Assembly (NCBI GenBank): GCA_017405115.1
Contig: JAFRBA010000289.1
Coordinates: 1 to 25,698, forward strand
Length of the DNA stretch: 25,698 bases
Source of the DNA: Kiritimatiellia bacterium
Lineage (GTDB): Bacteria; Verrucomicrobiota; Kiritimatiellia; RFP12; UBA1067
Reading direction: 5' to 3'
Part shown: positions 23,701 through 25,698 of the stretch, piece after piece
How the letters are laid out: each line of letters opens with the position of its first letter
Numbering within the stretch: position 1 is the stretch's first letter
Program-made: the position numbers and the translations under genes
Notes under the pieces: model-generated
The model's database searches: none
The model's input: the letters and a program-made list of their open reading frames with translations, nothing else
What the model was told of the DNA's origin: nothing

Positions 23701-23919
23701 GCCGCCGAAGGGAACGTCCTCCGCCTCGACGCCCGCCTTCTCGAAGACGTCCTTCATCACCTCGCCGGCGAACTCGACGTCCGCCGCCGCCCAGACGTCC
23801 ATCGACGGATTGCGCTCGCAGTCCGACACGCGCACCGTCTCGGCGGACGCCTCTGCGGCCGCCAGCGCGACTGCGGCGGCGACTGCGGCGAAGGCGCATC
23901 TCTTTGCTGACACCATCAT
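20719..23919 (-). CDS. Hybrid sensor histidine kinase with multiple periplasmic Venus-flytrap domains
   Basis: Protein of 1066 aa. After a signal or anchor (residues 7-26) come SBP_bac_3-like domains at about 28-247 and 252-470, and a degenerate third-like region at 490-620. A membrane helix lies at 651-674. The cytoplasmic part has HisKA with H704 (MMSHELRTPLN); HATPase with N823, DTGCGI at 852-857 and GTGLGL at 886-891; and a receiver domain at about 944-1056 with D949/D950, phospho-acceptor D994 and K1044. This is the BvgS/EvgS type of arrangement, suggesting it senses small solutes in the periplasm and passes phosphate along a relay. No PAS, HPt or DNA-binding output domain is present, and no partner regulator is in the window. 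The start is ATGATG at 23919/23916 with no Shine-Dalgarno, 11 nt after a -10 box. The stop lies inside the gatA promoter. Confidence 0.94.
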   Translation of the reverse strand: MMVSAKRCAFAAVAAAVALAAAEASAETVRVSDCERNPSMDVWAAADVEFAGEVMKDVFEKAGVEAEDVPFGGDNLFDRRNTDVIKCAFRTPELCRGYAFPLQPLARMHFALYATPARAKEMLSARITEWPRMKVGYSPVSQGRCDDRERYFRQAKLAPEYVEFETSEAAVAALRKGKVDLLFLYTSDGRRPEGLVEVVPIGSRNVYFAVRKDRLDLLKRLQKAYRECLIERIDRYDDLRARILGVKKPKRRVRVAAYMRGNLFDVTPDGERSGVIEDWLNAIASHAQWDMDYVYGPYEESLKDVMAGRLDVFCGLGFSAERSEKLLYSHTPIGMLRVYLWTKRGNRFKAGDQTTWNGMRVGLLAGSFSADRVKRDLEADGNSAGVVCVEYATDSEMIKAYFDGEIDACVDVEMPALDNERALHLYVSHPMYVCVAPSRRDVFLELEKAFDGVCDDFPKYMRMLTEHHYGIRNEMSVLTFREAEWLKERLKDPSPVMIDFSPWPVNLKNAGGNLVHFAKEFLAELSKRTGLRFDTHPQTGIQTAEAKFLRGDTKFWIPYPSDVDVAAMGGVSVFSLPVPRTYAYMLGSDGNNDELVLWAARDAPAELVGIIRKAVSGIEPVDMQEMFVKAAAERNVARRVFGMTDEEFERMLVVVGFAALSLVVVFALVMIVLLKRQMRIAREAAAVAEEYSRAKTRFLAMMSHELRTPLNAVIGFAEFLTPADCDEERRQKYVKGIRLSANALLDLINDILDLSKLDSGAMHMRSGECDVQKILDEMTAIFGYKFSKRGVKLAVRRTSSAPPPILKLSHQGLKQALINLVGNSAKFTESGEVEVTYGWEPATRTLSLSVRDTGCGISGEKMAHLFDPFVQDISSRMKHAEGEMRGTGLGLPIVKRIVDNAGGTVEVSSEVGRGTTFALRIPSLEVVRPAPQGAPEPAGEIPGRILVVDDMLMNREILEIHLRNIGVKDVRLAENGVAALAAMKDWTPDAVLTDVWMPEMDGHQLAVAMKADARLATIPVMAITADVDVGSTFDMSVFAKVIAKPVTGTKLRGLFRREGGGRNNLV

Positions 23920-23930
23920 ACTTGTTTTAT

Positions 23931-23939
23931 ATTATACCA
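23931..23939 (-). promoter_or_regulatory. Extended -10 promoter of the sensor kinase gene
   Basis: The minus strand reads TTTTGGTATAAT, ending 11 nt before the first ATG. The predicted start of transcription is about 5 nt before the ATG, and no Shine-Dalgarno is present, so the mRNA is nearly leaderless. Confidence 0.65.
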
Positions 23940-23990
23940 AAACCGCGGCTCCGTGCGCCACTTGCGCAGGGCCGAGGCTAGGTTGAGATC

Positions 23991-24011
23991 TGAGACCGAC
24001 CTGCTGTCTCA
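23991..24011. repeat. Inverted repeat between kinase and sensor genes
   Basis: TGAGAC and GTCTCA, 6 bp each, are separated by 9 bp. An overlapping alternative pairing joins TTGAGA (23983-23988) with TCTCAA (24007-24012). It lies just downstream of the Ser/Thr kinase stop. It has no T-tract on the minus strand, so it is not a classical intrinsic terminator. It could be an RNA hairpin or a remnant of a dispersed palindromic element. Confidence 0.4.
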
Positions 24012-24023
24012 AATTCCATGGGG

Positions 24024-25139
24024 TCAGAAGACGAAGAGGAGAAGGACGAGCGCAGCGGCGACGGCAACGGCGGCGGCCGAAGCCACGACGACCTTGCGCA
24101 GCTTCCTGCGGCGGCTGCGGCGGCGCAGGAACTCCAGCATGTCCGGGTCGTCGGTGGTAAGCGCCATATCCACCATCGTGCTCAGCGACTGGTTTCCGCC
24201 CGCCTTCTCCGCCGCGGCGAGGAGATCGCCGATGCACTCGCAGTCGCCCGCGGCGGAGAAGGCGGACGCGGCAGACGGCGTAGGGGCGCTGAACCCAGCG
24301 GCGGTCAGCGCGTCGATAAGCTCGGCGGGCGTCGCGTAGCGGTCCTCCGCCTTCTTCGCGCACATCTTCGCGACAATCCCCGCGAGCTCTGGCGAGACGG
24401 ACGGCGCGAATTCCCGGACGTCTGGGATCGGGTCGTCCGACAGCAGCTGGCGAAGCGCCTGCGACAGCGAGCCGCCTTCGTACGGGCGGCGCCCGGACAG
24501 CAGCTCGAAGAGTATGACGCCGAGCGAGTAGATGTCGGCCCGCACGTCGACGGAGCTCGAGTCCACGGCCTGCTCCGGCGCGATGTACGCCGGCGTGCCG
24601 AACACCGAGGCCGCCATGGTGCGGAACGAGTCGATCCGGTTCTTCGAGACCTTCGCCACGCCGAGGTCGAGGAGCCGCACCGTCCCGTCCGGCGCGACCA
24701 TTATGTTCTCCGGCTTCAGGTCGCGGTGGACGAGCCCCAGCCTCTGCGCAGCGTCGAGGACCCCGGCGATCTGGAGCACGATCCCCGCCGCCTCTGGCCC
24801 TGGATGCGGCCCGCCGAGCGCAATCGCCGGACGCAGCGTGTCGCCCATCACATAGTCCATGACGATGAAGTACACGTCGTACGCCTCGTCATACCCCGAG
24901 TCGTGGACGGCGACGAGGTTCGGGTGGCTGATCTCCGAGACGAGCTTCGCCTCGCGCACGAACCGCTTCACGTACTCCGGCTTCTGCCTCGCGACGTCGC
25001 GGTCCAGGATCTTGACGGCGAAGGGCTCGGCGTGCTCTCCCCGGCAGGCCAGCCAGACCGACCCAATGCCGCCTCTCCCGAGCAGTCGCCTGATCGTGTA
25101 GCCGCGGAACTCGTCGCCTGGCTGGAACACTTGCTTCAT
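24024..25139 (-). CDS. Hanks-type Ser/Thr protein kinase with C-terminal membrane anchor
   Basis: Protein of 371 aa. The kinase domain (about 12-275) shows the Gly-rich loop GRGGIGSVW (21-29), K43 in AVKIL, HRDLKPEN at 138-145 with catalytic D140, DLG at 158-160 in place of DFG, GTPAYIAPEQ at 181-190 and ADIYSLGVILFELL. All main catalytic residues are present, so it is probably active. After an Ala/Ser-rich linker and a short helical region, the chain ends in RRRSRRRKLRK and a hydrophobic helix (349-371) that reaches the last residue, so it is tail-anchored with the kinase in the cytoplasm. There are no PASTA or sensor domains. The start overlaps the stop of the preceding kinase gene as ATGA. 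Substrates are unknown. Confidence 0.94.
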   Translation of the reverse strand: MKQVFQPGDEFRGYTIRRLLGRGGIGSVWLACRGEHAEPFAVKILDRDVARQKPEYVKRFVREAKLVSEISHPNLVAVHDSGYDEAYDVYFIVMDYVMGDTLRPAIALGGPHPGPEAAGIVLQIAGVLDAAQRLGLVHRDLKPENIMVAPDGTVRLLDLGVAKVSKNRIDSFRTMAASVFGTPAYIAPEQAVDSSSVDVRADIYSLGVILFELLSGRRPYEGGSLSQALRQLLSDDPIPDVREFAPSVSPELAGIVAKMCAKKAEDRYATPAELIDALTAAGFSAPTPSAASAFSAAGDCECIGDLLAAAEKAGGNQSLSTMVDMALTTDDPDMLEFLRRRSRRRKLRKVVVASAAAVAVAAALVLLLFVF

Positions 25140-25698
25140 CTAGACGCCTTTCCGAAAAGCCCAAGCCTGCTCCACCACCCGCGTCTGCCGGACGACTTCC
25201 CGGCATCCTTCTCCGCGCCGGGCGCGGCGCCGTCGGCGGAGTCCATCAGTAGCGAGTCTGAGTCCGCCCTCACGAGCAGGTCGCCAGCCGCGCCAGACGT
25301 CTTCGGCCTGTCCTCGGGACGCGGCGCGCACATCAGCGAGAGGACATACGCGACGGCGGCCGAGACCTCGGGGCGCATCGTCCGCACGTCCGGAAGCGGC
25401 TCGCCCCGGATCGCCTTCGCGATGAGGCCCATCACAGTGCTGCCGCCGTTCGGACGCGTGTTCGTGAGCATCTCGTAGAGGACGACGCCGAGCGAGTAGA
25501 CGTCGGCCCTGGCGTCGATGCTGTGCGAGTCCATCATCTGCTCGGGGGCCATGTAGGCCGGCGTCCCGACAATCATCCCCGCCTCGGTCACCATCGTCGC
25601 GGTCGCGTCGCTCTCGAACTTCGCGACGCCGAGGTCCGCGAGCTTCGGAACGCCGTCCGCCCCGAAGAGGATGTTGTCCGGCTTGATGTCCCGGTGGA
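25136..25698 (-). CDS. Second Hanks-type Ser/Thr protein kinase, C-terminal part (runs off window)
   Basis: The visible part starts within the catalytic loop at the window edge: HRDIKPDN, then ADLGVAKFES with DLG instead of DFG, GTPAYMAPEQMMDSHS, ARADVYSLGVVLYEML and the final kinase helices ending RPEDRPKTS. The N-lobe lies beyond 25698. Unlike its neighbour, the C-terminal tail has no membrane helix; it is a charged linker ending in GRRGWWSRLGLFGKASR, a short basic and aromatic stretch. It overlaps the next kinase by ATGA, so the pair is translationally coupled. Their similarity over the shared region suggests gene duplication. A start at the internal ATG (25594) would lack the catalytic loop and is not credible. 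Confidence 0.93.
   Translation of the reverse strand, partial: HRDIKPDNILFGADGVPKLADLGVAKFESDATATMVTEAGMIVGTPAYMAPEQMMDSHSIDARADVYSLGVVLYEMLTNTRPNGGSTVMGLIAKAIRGEPLPDVRTMRPEVSAAVAYVLSLMCAPRPEDRPKTSGAAGDLLVRADSDSLLMDSADGAAPGAEKDAGKSSGRRGWWSRLGLFGKASR

Noticed and set aside
24018..25478. 486-codon open frame on the plus strand
   Set aside because: Antisense to the two kinase genes, whose motifs are unmistakable.

Overview
All protein-coding genes recognised here lie on the minus strand of G+C-rich DNA, packed with gaps mostly under 50 bp. No tRNA, rRNA, CRISPR array or insertion sequence was recognised. Secreted glycoside hydrolases, a DUF4838 protein, an autotransporter-type strand-repeat protein without a barrel, Tat-like signals, GntR/LacI hybrid regulation and Hanks kinases together suggest an uncultured anaerobic member of the PVC group, perhaps a gut or rumen Kiritimatiellota/Verrucomicrobiota. 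That placement is inference from gene content; no rRNA is present.

Layout in the direction of transcription (high to low coordinates). (1) 25698-24024: two Hanks-type Ser/Thr kinases overlapping by ATGA; the first is cut by the window edge and the second has a C-terminal membrane anchor. (2) 23919-20719: a 1066-aa hybrid sensor histidine kinase with a very large periplasmic sensor made of Venus-flytrap-like domains. (3) 20677-17988: gatA, then a Tat-type metallo-beta-lactamase-fold protein. (4) 17940-5302: one tight run of six genes (DUF4838/CBM9-like protein, GHL10-like hydrolase, 1208-aa strand-repeat protein, GH30, GntR-LacI regulator, and an unclassified TIM-barrel-like enzyme). It looks like a polysaccharide or glycoconjugate degradation operon with its own regulator and no transporter. 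(5) 5249-3526: a promoter plus leader ORF, then a GH31-type glycosidase. (6) 3546-1: a second copy of that promoter and leader, a glycyl radical enzyme, its radical-SAM activase, and the start of a membrane protein.

The most unusual part is region 6 with the repeat that precedes it. The glycyl radical enzyme has the expected catalytic Cys and Gly motifs but begins with a long n-region, a Sec-like hydrophobic segment and a proline-rich linker. The adjacent activase begins with a Tat-like RRREF sequence. This would be an envelope-directed glycyl radical system, which is unexpected because these enzymes are known as cytoplasmic. The first 25 residues of the enzyme, with its extended -10 promoter and Shine-Dalgarno, recur about 1.7 kb away in front of the GH31 gene. 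There the same peptide is encoded in a separate, overlapping frame.

Five promoters share the extended -10 TGNTATAAT, four of them TGGTATAAT. Two of these abut or overlap the stop codon of the preceding gene, and two place the likely transcription start at or within a few bases of the ATG, implying leaderless mRNAs.
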